This document shows, in pieces, positions 1 to 9,929 of a stretch of DNA of 64,000 bases. The DNA comes from Jaminaea rosea (lineage: Eukaryota > Basidiomycota > Exobasidiomycetes > Microstromatales): NCBI RefSeq assembly GCF_003144245.1, contig NW_020289976.1, forward strand, positions 1,240,001 to 1,304,000, written 5' to 3'. The notes under the pieces are model-generated. The model was not told the origin of the DNA. It did not search any database and saw only the letters and a program-made list of their open reading frames with translations. A program made the position numbers and the translations under genes. The number at the start of each line of letters is the position of its first letter. Within the stretch, counting starts at the first letter, position 1.

Positions 1-10
1 TCTCACCATC

Positions 11-1928
11 ATGTCAGCTCCCGCGCAAGTAGCGTGGGACTCGCTCCCAACAGCAGAATGGACTCTTCAGCAAGTAGACGCCGCTGGCTCGTCTGGCATC
101 CCAGACTCGCGCGAGCTGGTAGGCCGTCCGCCGATGCCTGCCAACCTCGAAGACGAAAAGTCCCTCGATGAGCACCACAAGCGTCGCGCTGACTGGCAGA
201 TGGCGCTTCAGGGACACCTCAAATCCCTTGAGGCTCGTCAAATGATCGAGTTCCAGTCACACGACGAGATCACCTACGCTCTCACGGCCGAAGGGTACGG
301 GATTGCCCACTCTGGCTCGCAAGAGGCACGTCTCTTTGCTGCGCTGCCTCCCGGGGGAGACGAGGCCAAGACCTTGGATGAGCTCAAGAAGGAGCTCGGA
401 GCTGATGTCCTCAAGATTGGCCAAGGCAAGGCCTTCGCCAAGAGGTGGGCGAGGAAGCATCCTGAAAAGCAAGGCGCATTGGCGAGGATGCCCGGCGTCG
501 AGGAGATTGTGGACGATACGGCTGAAGACCTGAGGGAGATCAGGAGGAGTGGCACATTGCAGGATGGACAGAGGGTCAATGACCTCAAGAAGCGCAAGCT
601 AGTGGTGCAGAAGTGCGTGCAAGCCGCGATGATGGAGCCGTTAAACGATTGTTCTCCAGGCTGATCTCCTCGTCCTCTCTTCTTTTCGCTGCGCAGGAAG
701 CTCCTCTGGTTCTCAATCACCAAGGGCCCGCAGTTTAGCCTCAAGATCGAAAAGCTCGCAACAGATCTTTCAGCTGAGATGCTCCAATCAGGCGAATGGA
801 AGACGCGTCCCTTCAAGAAGTACAACTTCGACGCCGAAGGTGTCATGCCCGTCACTGGAGCATTGCACCCGCTGTTGAAAGTGCGAGAGGAGTTCAGGAA
901 CATCTTCTTTGAGATGGGATTCACCGAAATGCCCACGAACCGATTCGTCGACTCAAGCTTCTGGTGGTGAGTAGGCGGGCGAGCGCCAACCCGCAGAGAT
1001 GGCGACTGCAATCTTACGCCCTTTCCCCACTCGCCACGCCAGCTTCGACTCCCTCTTTGTCCCGCAACAGCACGCCGCTCGCGACATGCAGGACACCTTC
1101 TTCATCAAGTCACCCGCCGCAGCGAAGCACATCCCAGAGGACTATCTCTCTCGCGTGACCGCCGCCCACGAGGACGGAGGACCATATGGCTCGACAGGGT
1201 ATGGCTACAAGTTCTCCCGCGACGTTACCGAAAAGCTTGTTCTCCGCACCCATACTACAGCCGTGTCTGCGGCCATGCTGTATGAGCTAGCGAACAGGCC
1301 GGGCGGGTTCAAGCCGGCCAAGATGTTCAGTATTGATAGGGTGTTCAGAAATGAGGCTGTCGATGCGACGCATTTGGCCGAGTTCCACCAGGTTGAGGGA
1401 GTCGTCGCGGACTACAACATTACATTGGGCGATCTCATCGGTTTCATGCAGTGAGTAGCACCGCGAGGCAAGACGTGCGCCCTCGCTCACCTCTGCCTTG
1501 TCTCTCTGAATCCCCTCCACCCAGAATCTTCTTTGCCAAGATGGGCGTCACCAACCTGCGCTTCAAGCCCGCCTATAATCCCTACACAGAGCCATCACTC
1601 GAGATCTTCTCTTACCACTCTGGCCTGGGCAAGTGGGTCGAGATTGGCAACAGTGGCATGTTCCGTCCAGAGATGTTGAGGCCTATGGGCCTACCCGAGG
1701 GCGTGAATGTGCTTGGATGGGGACTCAGTCTGGAGAGGCCGACGATGATTCGTTATGGGATCAACAAGTGAGTGCGGCGGGCGAGAAGAGAGTTATTGAA
1801 AAAAAGGGAGAAGAGTGACTGACTTGATTTGCTGCTTCCTCCCGCACGCTGACAGCATTCGTGACTTGGTGGGACACAAGATCAGCATCACTGACGTAGA
1901 GAGAGCGCCTGCTGTCAGGTTCCCGTAA
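11..1928 (+). CDS. FRS2: Phenylalanine--tRNA ligase alpha subunit, cytosolic
   Basis: This gene encodes the catalytic alpha chain of the cytosolic (alpha-beta)2 phenylalanyl-tRNA synthetase, which charges tRNA-Phe. I see five exons: 11-612, 697-966, 1043-1450, 1525-1767 and 1856-1928, joined by four introns of 74-88 nt with GTGAGT or GTGCGT donors. They give an intact 531-residue protein, close to the family's usual 490-510. The N-terminal part (about 1-200) resembles the winged-helix tRNA-binding region. The class II catalytic core includes the block [19 protein letters not shown] (motif 2 region), a [19 protein letters not shown] block, and a C-terminal [12 protein letters not shown] motif 3 followed by YGINNIRDLVGH. 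The start is the first ATG in the window in a good context; little upstream sequence is visible, so an earlier exon cannot be excluded. Its 3' end converges on the secreted-protein gene at 2031, 102 bp away. Confidence 0.96.
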
Positions 1929-2030
1929 AGAGGAGAGTGACAGAGCAAAGAGAGCGGTAATGAAAAGAGTAACTCCTTGTCAGCGTGCCTCGGTGGATGC
2001 CAAGGCTTGAGCCTACATGAAAGCCTGACA

Positions 2031-2688
2031 TCAGCGCCTGCTGCCACCATCGGACCCCTTCATGCCGCGGCCACCACCGCCTTCTTCGCTTCGGCGCCCC
2101 TCCAACGCCCTTGTCTGCGTCAGATTATGCGAGCTGAGTTTTTGCCAAATGGCAATCGTCCTAGGAGCGTATTTGGAGGTGAACTTGTCCGGCCATTCAC
2201 AGTCGTCACTTTTTGAGGTGAAGTAGCAGTGTTCGGGGTCAATACAGGCGCCCCACGTATCCCAGTCGCAGTCCTGTGCAAGAAAGAGGAGAAGCGGTGA
2301 GGCATGCGGCGAGCGAGAAGCAGGAGGTCATACGCACATCCGCATACCCTCCGGTACCGCAGGCCGTATCTGTCTCGCGCGAGGGAGTCAATGTAATAGG
2401 TCAGCTCCCTGCCCCCCTTTGCCACGCTCGCTCCTCAGGTGACTCACAAATCTCCAAAACCCCTTCCCTCAGGTATCCCAAGTCGGCAACCGTCTTGCCT
2501 TTGCACTCCCACGTAGCCTTGTAGGGGCGATGCTTGTGGATGATCGAGATGCACCATAGCCTATACCCGAATTCCTCGGGTGGCGTGCCTTGGTCTTGCC
2601 ATTCGCAGATGCGATGCTCGGAGAGGCTGGGATAAGGGAGGGCGAGCAGGAGTACGAAGAGGGGGAGGAGGTGCAGGAGAGCACACAT
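2031..2688 (-). CDS. Small secreted eight-cysteine protein, copy A
   Basis: This is the first of three tandem paralogues; I recognise no named family. The exons are 2448-2688, 2338-2369 and 2031-2273, giving 171 residues. Residues 1-23 form a clear signal peptide with a leucine-rich core, so the product is probably exported. The mature part has eight cysteines (28, 46, 62, 84, 93, 101, 107, 116). Shared landmarks are CEW near the N-terminus, VADLGYL before intron 1, a tiny second exon with one Cys, DCDW at the start of exon 3, and CEWPDKF followed by IAIW. Intron 1 is phase 1 and intron 2 is phase 0, as in copies B and C, but the third intron of B and C is absent here. After the IW motif this copy carries a Gly/Arg/Ser-rich tail of about 37 residues that B lacks; the tail could mean a missed 3' intron or a different stop. 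Its role is unknown; secretion and cysteine pattern suggest an effector or surface protein, by inference only. Confidence 0.8.
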
Positions 2689-3206
2689 GACGGAGTGTCG
2701 AGGAGTGGGAAAGGCGTTGGCAAAGTAGAGTGCGCGAGATGTAGTTTATCATTAGGTGGTCATACGACCTCGCGAGATTGCGCAGCTGACCTCCTGCGCC
2801 GCAATGACAACGATGACACTGCAGTGACCCTCGACCCACATTTCATCCGGCTAGAGGAAGTCGATGTCACCTCGCGCTTTCTCAGGCGAAAAGTCAAGGC
2901 GCAACGACATCGGCAGTGCGAGACGGTGAGGCGCCGAACCTCGCCGCATATAGGTGAAGGCGCGGTCGTGAGAAAGGCTTGATGGTTTGCTTGAAGCACC
3001 CCAGTAGGGCGCAAAGAGACTGAAGCAGTCAGCAGCAAACGCAACGTAGCGCGGGCGACATGGGAGAAGATTGCACTAGCATTCTGATTGAGCAGAGACT
3101 CGACAGAGAGAATGCTTGCCAAGAAGATTGAGCAGGGCCGTCCGATTCTCGGCCACGAAAGTCAGTCTCTCGTAGTGGCGCGACACCCTCCCTCAAGACT
3201 CAGACA
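2689..3206. other. Intergenic, promoter of copy A and 3' flank of copy B
   Basis: No credible gene is seen in this 518-bp stretch; the open frames lack plausible starts or homology to the neighbouring family. It must hold the promoter of copy A. An A/T-rich element reading GATAAACTA on the minus strand lies about 60 bp upstream of the copy A start and could serve as a TATA-like site. Confidence 0.5.
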
Positions 3207-3902
3207 CTAAAAGCTCTTCCTCCAGATGTCAACCTTGGCTGGGTACGTTCCCGCGGGAAATCGATCGGGCCATTCGCCTTTGCGTAAACATGTCAAGGTA
3301 GTCAGCGCTCGCTCTAGTCGACAACGGACGAGTTGTGAACCTACAATCGTCTTTCGAACTCATGTAGAGGCATGAGATTTTCGACTCGTCCACTGTTGGG
3401 CCGGCCTCGCCGATGCAGACGCCTATGTACGGCCAGTGGCAGTCCTGCAAGGACAGGGCGAGATATGGAGGTGAAGGTCAGTGGAACCCAGCGCCTCAGA
3501 GAAGCGGCAAGCAAACACATACATGTCGAAACTTGAAGTAGCCATTGAATGAACAAGGGCTTGCTGATGCACCCGAGGAGACAGGCACAGCTCAGTCGGC
3601 AATTCCATGTGCCCAGTCACCTCAGTTCACTCACCAAAATTGATCGTCTCCGCCTTCAAATACCCATAGTCAGCCACGAAGTCCCCATTGCCTTGATTCT
3701 TGGGGCAATAGTACCTTGCATGCGAGTCGTTGCTGACTTGAGGTGTCGCGGTGCAATAGTGTTCATACCAGTACGTCGCTGGAGAATCAGGACCGGCATC
3801 CTTCCAGGTGCAAACGTGGTGGGTGGCCACGACGAGTGAGGTGAGAAGGAGCAGGGGAGCGAGCGTCCAGGGCAATGGCAGGTGCTTGGGAAGAGGACGC
3901 AT
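3207..3902 (-). CDS. Small secreted eight-cysteine protein, copy B
   Basis: This is the second tandem paralogue, 159 residues, from exons 3635-3902, 3523-3563, 3345-3444 and 3207-3277 (intron phases 1, 0, 1). A signal peptide covers about residues 1-26 (leucine-rich core, VVA before the likely cut). The eight cysteines are at 31, 50, 66, 93, 105, 113, 128 and 137. Motifs shared with A and C are CTWKDAG, an N-glycosylation sequon NDSH, VADYGYL, SPC in the tiny 41-nt exon, DCHW, and CEWPDRF then VDIW four residues from the end. The last intron splits the eighth cysteine codon, exactly as in copy C; that position match, together with the restored family motif downstream, is the main support for the splice model. 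I chose the ATG at 3902 because it places the hydrophobic segment near the N-terminus; in-frame upstream sequence would bury it. Function is unknown; a secreted, disulfide-rich protein is likely. Confidence 0.83.
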
Positions 3903-4558
3903 CGTGGGTGCAGTGGCGTAGTCAGAGGTGACTGACGGTTGAGAAGACGAGAGACTGCTGCCTTGAATCAATGCTGTGCTGTTTAAAGCTTTATGGGCGA
4001 GATGGCTGAGGCAAGCTGGCACCGGTATGTCTTTGATGCCATCACAAAGTCGGCCAACCTAAGATCCCAAGCAAATCGGGGCATCGGCCGACTCGCAGAA
4101 GAGGTCACGGCTGTAGCGCTGTCATCGGAGCATCGTCCGGGGCCCCTCTTGCTCGTTGCTTTGCCCCCTTTGCTCCTTGCTACTGCACGTTGCCTGCTCC
4201 TGTCGAGCGCCACCGTCAATGATTGGCCCTGCCCTACGACCCAAAGCACCCGTGCGAGCCAACTGATTGCAGCGAAGGCTCATCTTGGTGGAGGCGAGGG
4301 CTGAGCAGCTTGCTGCCACCACGGCAAGATGATGGTCGTTGACGCCGTCTTATCTCGAGAGATCGCAGCTCACAGTGGTATGAAATGGTATTCAGGACAT
4401 TACCGAGAGAGTTCACCGCCGCCGCCGCCACTACCACGGCAGAAGACCAGACTCTGAACTTTGGTAGACAAGGCAAGGTAGCCTCTCCCTCCCCCCTCTC
4501 GGGCGCTTTTTTTCTGTTCAGTCTGCCGAGTAGCTATGAACAAGTGCACAGCTGGCCT
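3903..4558. other. Intergenic, promoter of copy B
   Basis: This 656-bp stretch separates copy B from the 3' end of copy C. No convincing coding sequence or RNA gene is seen on either strand. On the minus strand a sequence reading CATAAAGCTTTAAACAG lies about 90 bp upstream of the copy B start and is a candidate TATA region. Confidence 0.5.
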
Positions 4559-5303
4559 TCAGTATGAGGGAAGTCGCCTCTTTCCGAGCGTAGCGTTGGT
4601 GCTTCCACTACCAATGCGATGCCAGATCTGCACTGTGGTCGGGCGGGTGGTCGCTGTGAAGCTGAAGGGCCATACGCCTGTTCAATAGTGGAGGGCAGGG
4701 TCAGCTGAAGGCACACAGTGAAAGAAGAAGAAATGCAGGATGTTCAGGACGCACAACTATCGTTTCCGTTGAAGTAGAAGCAGCTGAACGTGTGCTTGTC
4801 GTGATGGGGCGCGGCGTTGCCCAGGCAGGCGGCCCAGAATTTGTAGTCGCAGTCCTGCTAGGGCAATGTGAGAGTCAGCTCCCATGGCACGATTGCGAGC
4901 GAGTTGCTGTGCGCATACGGGGGAGTAGCCAGTTATGGGAGCGCAGGGTGCGGCTTCAATGGCCAGCGTAAGGAGTAAGTCAGCCCCTGGGTCGCTGCTG
5001 CACCCCGTCTCGCAACATTGCCCATGCTGGTCGAGCACTTCACCCACCAATCTCAAGCGTAGACGGTCCAGCGAAACCCCAAGTGGCCACCCTTAGACTG
5101 CTACAGTCGAAGACGACGTGACTGTCGTTGAAAGGCTTGGCCACAGCGTCACAGTAGTACGTGTAATTGGCGTGATGTGGTGAGTTGTGACCTGCCCCTG
5201 AATCAATCCAGCGACAGTAGCCGGCTTGATTTGCCATTGCAGTGGGTACTGTGGTGAGCGGTAGCAGGAAACTCAAGAGAAGGGAGTGAGTGAGAAGCAT
5301 CAT
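4559..5303 (-). CDS. Small secreted eight-cysteine protein, copy C
   Basis: This is the third tandem paralogue, 169 residues, from exons 5048-5303, 4919-4953, 4755-4854 and 4559-4677 (intron phases 1, 0, 1, the same as copy B). The first donor is the less common GTGGGT. A signal peptide spans about residues 1-24, ending TAMA. The eight cysteines fall at 30, 51, 67, 89, 99, 107, 122 and 131. Shared landmarks are CRWIDSG, the sequon NDSH, APC in the 35-nt second exon, DCDYKFWAAC, and CVWPFSF then VQIW. The final intron again interrupts the last cysteine codon. A 20-residue tail with a further possible sequon (NAT) follows the IW motif. An in-frame ATG at 5399 exists but would put about 32 residues before the signal peptide, so I prefer 5303. 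Function is unknown. The copy lies 645 bp from the divergent TrmB-URA4 gene. Confidence 0.82.
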
Positions 5304-5948
5304 GGGAGCCTCAAAGATGAGTGCACTTCTTGGTGCTGTGGGCACGGTGTTACTGGCAGAGGTGTACAATTGCAAGATTGGTTTGATCTCTCTGTTCATT
5401 CCGCAGTGCCACCCCCAGCCTAATTGTCATCATGTGACCGTGAGTAAGTCCCTCAGTCGCCGCCTCTGAGATACGCCGCCATTGACCATCACGAGACGAT
5501 ACATCGCTCCTGGTGATTTGGGCAATGTCGTGTGGGCCGGCGGCGGATACCCGTCGCCTAGGTCACCACGCCGTTCTCTGATTGGGAGGCCATCGGAATT
5601 CTGCTGCGGAGTACACAATGACTGCCTACACTGCTCGCGGCTGAAAGGGCAACTTGGCAATGTTGCTGTTGCTTGCTGGCCGTTGCTGTTGCTTGCTCGC
5701 CGCTGATACGAGAGAAGTGAAAGTGCCGAGGCGTGCTCGCGTGGCAAGTCGCGATCTCAGTCCGACGGTCGAAGTGTGAGTCGCTCGACTTTTCGAAACG
5801 CGGGGCGCTGCCGCTGCTCCCGCTGCTGTCGCCTTGGGATCTTCCTTTGCAACCAGCATCATCGCCGTAGCCGCCAGCTACCGAGGTACCTTGCTACTCA
5901 TCCGGCTTTCAGCTCGCCACCTCAGCACCCACTTGAGGTCTGCCCAAC
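5304..5948. other. Divergent intergenic region between copy C and TrmB-URA4
   Basis: This 645-bp stretch lies between two divergent genes and must contain both promoters. No credible gene is seen. It holds a short tandem repeat (5661-5700, listed separately). Confidence 0.5.
5661..5700 (+). repeat. Two-copy 20-bp tandem repeat
   Basis: Two adjacent 20-bp units share the core GTTGCTGTTGCTTGCT and differ only at a few positions. They lie about 250 bp upstream of the TrmB-URA4 start. Whether they bind a regulator is unknown. Confidence 0.7.
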
Positions 5949-8028
5949 ATGGCTCGCAAAGGCAAGATGAAGCATCGCATGCACACGAATCCCTTCAACT
6001 ATCGTCACGCTCTGCCCCTCATCGACCAAAAGGAGCTCTTTGGCCGTGAAGCGCCTCTCGCACTCGATGTAGGCTGCGGTCCTGGAGCATTTACTGCCGA
6101 CCTGGCCCGCAAGCATCCCGAGTGGAATTGCATAGGCAACGAAATCAGGCGTCACTACGTCGAGCTTACGGAGGAGAAGCGCGAGCAGGGCAACCTGACT
6201 AACCTGCGAGGGCTCTTTGCCAATGCCAACTTGCAGCTCCCAGCTATGCTCCCCGACGACAGCATCGTCTTCTTCTCGCATAACTTCCCGGACCCGTGGT
6301 TCAAAAAGCGACACGAGAAGCGCCGAGTGTTGAACCTTAAGTTCCTCTACGACATGCGCCCGAAGTTCAAGGATGGATGCGAGCTGCACGTCATGACCGA
6401 CTACCAACCCATCGGAGACAGCATGCGCAAGGCCTTGATGAACTGCTCTTTCCTGAAGCCATTGCGAGGCAACCACGACTTTATCGAAGAGAGCACGACG
6501 GGCATCTTTAGTGAGAGGGAGCTGGTTCATCAGGAGAAGCGCGGCGAGAAGATCTGGAGGATGGCGTACGTCTACGATGCCAGTCTGCCGGTGGTGGAGC
6601 CTCCGCCTGAGCTCATGGGAACCAAGAAGTCGGGCGAGGCGGGAGCGGCTGGTGAGGGCGGTGAGGAGTCGGATTCAGAAGACTCGGACGAAGAGATGAG
6701 CGGCGAAGCTGGACCGTCTACCTCCAATGGCAAGAGGAGCCGCGAGGGCGCGGACAATGAGAAAGCCTCATCAAGCAAGAAAGTCCAGCTTGCCGACGGA
6801 TCGAGCGCTGCGGCTTCTTCATCAACTGGCGTCGATAGCATCGAGCTCACGGCGCCAGCCGACTTCCACGTCCACCTTCGGCAAGGCGAGATGTCCGAGC
6901 TCATCGCACCCCACGTCGCTCAGGGAGGCATCTCCCTCGCCTATGTGATGCCTAACCTCGTCCCGCCCATCACAACAGTGGATGCAGCTGTCGCCTACCA
7001 CTCCACCCTCAAAAAGATCGCGCCGGACACCGACTTCTGGATGACACTCTACTTGCACCCGAGCTTGACGCCTGAAGAGATTGAGAAGGCTGCGCAAGGT
7101 GGGGTGGTGAAGGGAGTGAAGAGCTACCCGAGGGGTGTGACGACGAACAGTGAGGGAGGCATCGAAAGCTACGAGGCTTACTATCCGGTCTTCGAGGCTA
7201 TGGAAAAGCACGGACTTGTGCTCAACTTGCATGGAGAGGTGCCATCAGACGCGGAGAAGGTGAGTCAAGATCGCGGCGAGATGACGAGAGAGTCTGGTCG
7301 CGCAGTATCGATTGACAACTGTTCCACACCGCCGCTAGAACATCACCGTCCTCAACGCCGAGGCCATCTTCCTCTCCCACTTGCACAAGATCCACGCTCG
7401 CTTCCCGTCCCTCCGCATCGTCCTCGAGCACGCCACTACCCGCGCAGCCGTCGAGGCGGTTAAAGCCTGCGGCTCAACAGTGGCATGCAGCATCACTCCT
7501 CACCACCTCGAACTCATCGTAGACGACTGGGCAGGCAAGCCATTGCACTACTGCAAGCCCGTGGCCAAATGGCCGGACGACCGCCAAGCACTGCGCGAGG
7601 TGATTAAAGAGGGACATCCCCGCTTCTTCTTGGGAAGCGACTCGGCGCCGCACCCACTCGCTAGCAAGTACCCTTCGGCCGCGACTGTGGAGGGTGGGGC
7701 AAGCGGACTGGCTACCAATTGCGGCTGTGCTGCGGGCGTGTACACATCCGTGTGCCTGGTACCGCTGTGCGCTCATCTGCTGGAGAGCTTTGGCGCGCTC
7801 GACAGGCTGCAGGACTTTGTCTCGAACAATGGGCGCCGCTTCTACCAGGTCGAAGCGGGCGAAGGGGCAAAGAAGGTCAAGCTGGTTCGCACGGCGGGCA
7901 GAACGGGTGGTGAGGTGCCCAAGGTCTGCATACACCCGCGACATATTGGACTGCACGATGCTGATAAGGGCAAGTTGCAGGTGATCCCCTTCTGGGCGGG
8001 AAAGAGGTTGGGATGGAAGATCGAGTAG
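5949..8028 (+). CDS. URA4: Fusion of bacterial-type tRNA (guanine-N7)-methyltransferase and dihydroorotase
   Basis: Two exons (5949-7259 and 7339-8028) encode 666 residues with two enzymes in one chain. Residues 1-220 form a TrmB-type tRNA m7G46 methyltransferase: SAM loop DVGCGPG (40-46), NFPDPWFKKRH from residue 112, TDYQP, and a C-terminal HQEKRGEKIWRM. These motifs resemble bacterial TrmB more than fungal Trm8, which has a FPDPHFK block and needs Trm82. Residues about 221-294 are a Ser/Glu/Gly-rich acidic linker with a KRSR-type basic patch. Residues 295-666 are dihydroorotase of the yeast Ura4 kind, which makes dihydroorotate from carbamoyl aspartate in pyrimidine synthesis: HVH metal ligands at 307 and 309, the carboxylated lysine in GVKSYP (K391), NLHGE, LEHATT, GSDSAPHP, and the family ending IPFWAGKRLGW. 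No stop or splice site separates the two halves, and no Met lies just before the dihydroorotase domain. Separate products by alternative promoters remain possible. Confidence 0.9.
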
Positions 8029-8787
8029 GCGGAGACGGACGGGACGAGGCTGTCGTGTAGCTTGAGCCAGTCATCTTCTTACAATTAGATACTATTGCAT
8101 ATCGTCAAGTCGTGATAGCACTCCGAAACGAAATGGACAGGGGGAGAAAGGCCGGCAGGGCGAGGCTTCCAACGGGCCAAAGACAGCAAGGCGACAACTT
8201 CGTCGTTACAGCCTCGTTCAGCAGCGCAGAGCCCGCACGATTGGTCCCCAGTGACCAGCGTCAAACTCTCGCTCATCTCTGAACCATGCTTTCCGCTCTT
8301 TCGCGTCATGTATCCTGCCCAAACCATCCACCTGCATCAACGAGCCTCGAAGGGCGCTCAAGGCAGTAAAGGCAACAGGGTCTCGAGGCTTTCACCCTTT
8401 TTCAAAGGCTGCCTCGCTGGTCTTGCAAGCAATATAGAGCCGGCGGCCACTGGCACCCTCGCTATGACCTTTCGATCAAGAAAGAGGGGGCCAAGACAGC
8501 GCTGGCTACAATACGTGAGCGTGCGTGATGAGTGAGGAAAAGAAGAAAGGAATTCGGCGGACTGAGGTGCCTTTTTGATGAGCGCAAGAGCCAGGAAGGA
8601 GGCTCGGAACGGATGCAATCTCATCGCCAGTCCGTCGATTGGGCACTCGTCGCGAGTCTGTGCGTTCGTTCGTCGTTGCTTCCTCACCACCACTTTGAGC
8701 GAAGCAAGAGGTCGCCATTCAGCAGCTTAGCATTTCAGACGCCTAGCTCTGGGATTTGACATCGCTTGTTAGCCACAAAGCCTCACC
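8029..8787. other. Intergenic, TAF10 promoter region
   Basis: No gene is supported in this 759-bp stretch; short open frames on both strands have no recognisable motifs or splice partners. It contains the 3' flank of TrmB-URA4 and the upstream region of TAF10. Confidence 0.5.
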
Positions 8788-9710
8788 ATGGCCACATCGC
8801 CTCCTTCTGGCCCTGACGCTGGGCAGCAGCAGCAGCAGCCGTGGTCCCCATCGTCTATGCGCGTCATGAAGGACGAACCAATGGACGAGGCAGTGCCAGC
8901 AGCAGCTCAACCTCAGGCAAGTTCATCCACATCACAATCGCAACACCCGTTCAGGGCACCTACACTGCCTGGTCCTTCCGCATCTTCTTCATCGTCATCA
9001 GCAGCAGCAGCTGCAGCTGCAGCACCGCCGCCGACTTCAGCCTTCCAACCGCCCGAGCCTTCTGCCCCGACCGCCGGTCCCGCTCAGCCACAAGGTTCCA
9101 CCGCCCCTTCGTCAACCAACGATCCCATCCGACCAGCAACAGATCCCTCTCTCGAGGCACACGAGAATCGCCGTCGAGCGTTGCTCAAGCGTCAAGATGA
9201 AGACCAGAGAAAAGATCGCACATTGGCTGAGCTACTGCGCATGCTCGACTCGTACACTCCCGTGATCCCAGATGAGGTGACGGATTACTACTTGCAGCGG
9301 AGCGGATTTGAAAGCGGCGATGCAAGATTGTGAGTCGGCAATGGGGCATGACCAGGCTCTGTATCTTGATTGCCAGTCGTAGCTGACCATGCCTATATGC
9401 GGTCTTCTCGCACAGGAATCGCCTCCTCTCCCTAACGACCGAAAAATTCCTGGCAGACATCGTCTCGGACGCCTATCAGTACTCGCGCATCCGCTCTAGC
9501 TCTTCGACGACGACAGGCGCAGCTGCTGGTGCGGCGGCTGTGGCGGCTCAGCAGCAACAGCAGCAGCAAGGCCCAGGGGCAGGTCAACAGAGCCAGCAGC
9601 AGCGACAAGCTGGGGAAGACCGTAATCGTACGGTGCTCACTATGGATGATCTGTCGGCCGCCCTGGCTGAGTACGGGGTGAATGCGAGGAGGTCAGATAG
9701 TTATCGCTAG
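8788..9710 (+). CDS. TAF10: TFIID/SAGA subunit TAF10
   Basis: TAF10 is a histone-fold subunit shared by TFIID and SAGA and acts in RNA polymerase II transcription in the nucleus. Exons 8788-9329 and 9416-9710 give 278 residues. The first 120 residues are a low-complexity Gln/Ser/Ala/Pro region with a pure CAG tract. The conserved histone-fold begins at LAELLRMLDSYTPVIPDEV and continues YYLQRSGFES. The intron interrupts the fold, and exon 2 resumes RLLSLTTEKFLADIVSDAY, with the end MDDLSAALAEYGVNARR. Between the two halves of the fold sits a Gln/Ala-rich insert (about residues 205-250), which lies where other TAF10 proteins also carry variable loops. The start is the first ATG after an in-frame gap and gives the expected family length. 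Confidence 0.95.
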
Positions 9711-9929
9711 GGAGGAGAAGACTAGAAGGGGGAGCAAGGGAGGCCAATCAGCTCAAGAGAACGATTTTCCAAAGTCTGGTAGGCTGCACTTCTCCGCAAG
9801 GTAGATGCTCACATGAGCTGTATTTGTACTGAATCGAGAAAATGCATTGGAATCATGACAAGCGAAACTTGTGTAGCAGCGAGAGAGGACTACCATACTA
9901 CGTCACATCCTTCTTCCCCTACCCTTCCA

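Noticed and set aside
5304-5948. A fourth, decayed copy of the secreted-protein family upstream of copy C
   Set aside because: None of the family landmarks (C-x-W, DC[DH], C-x-WP, IW) is found in any frame.
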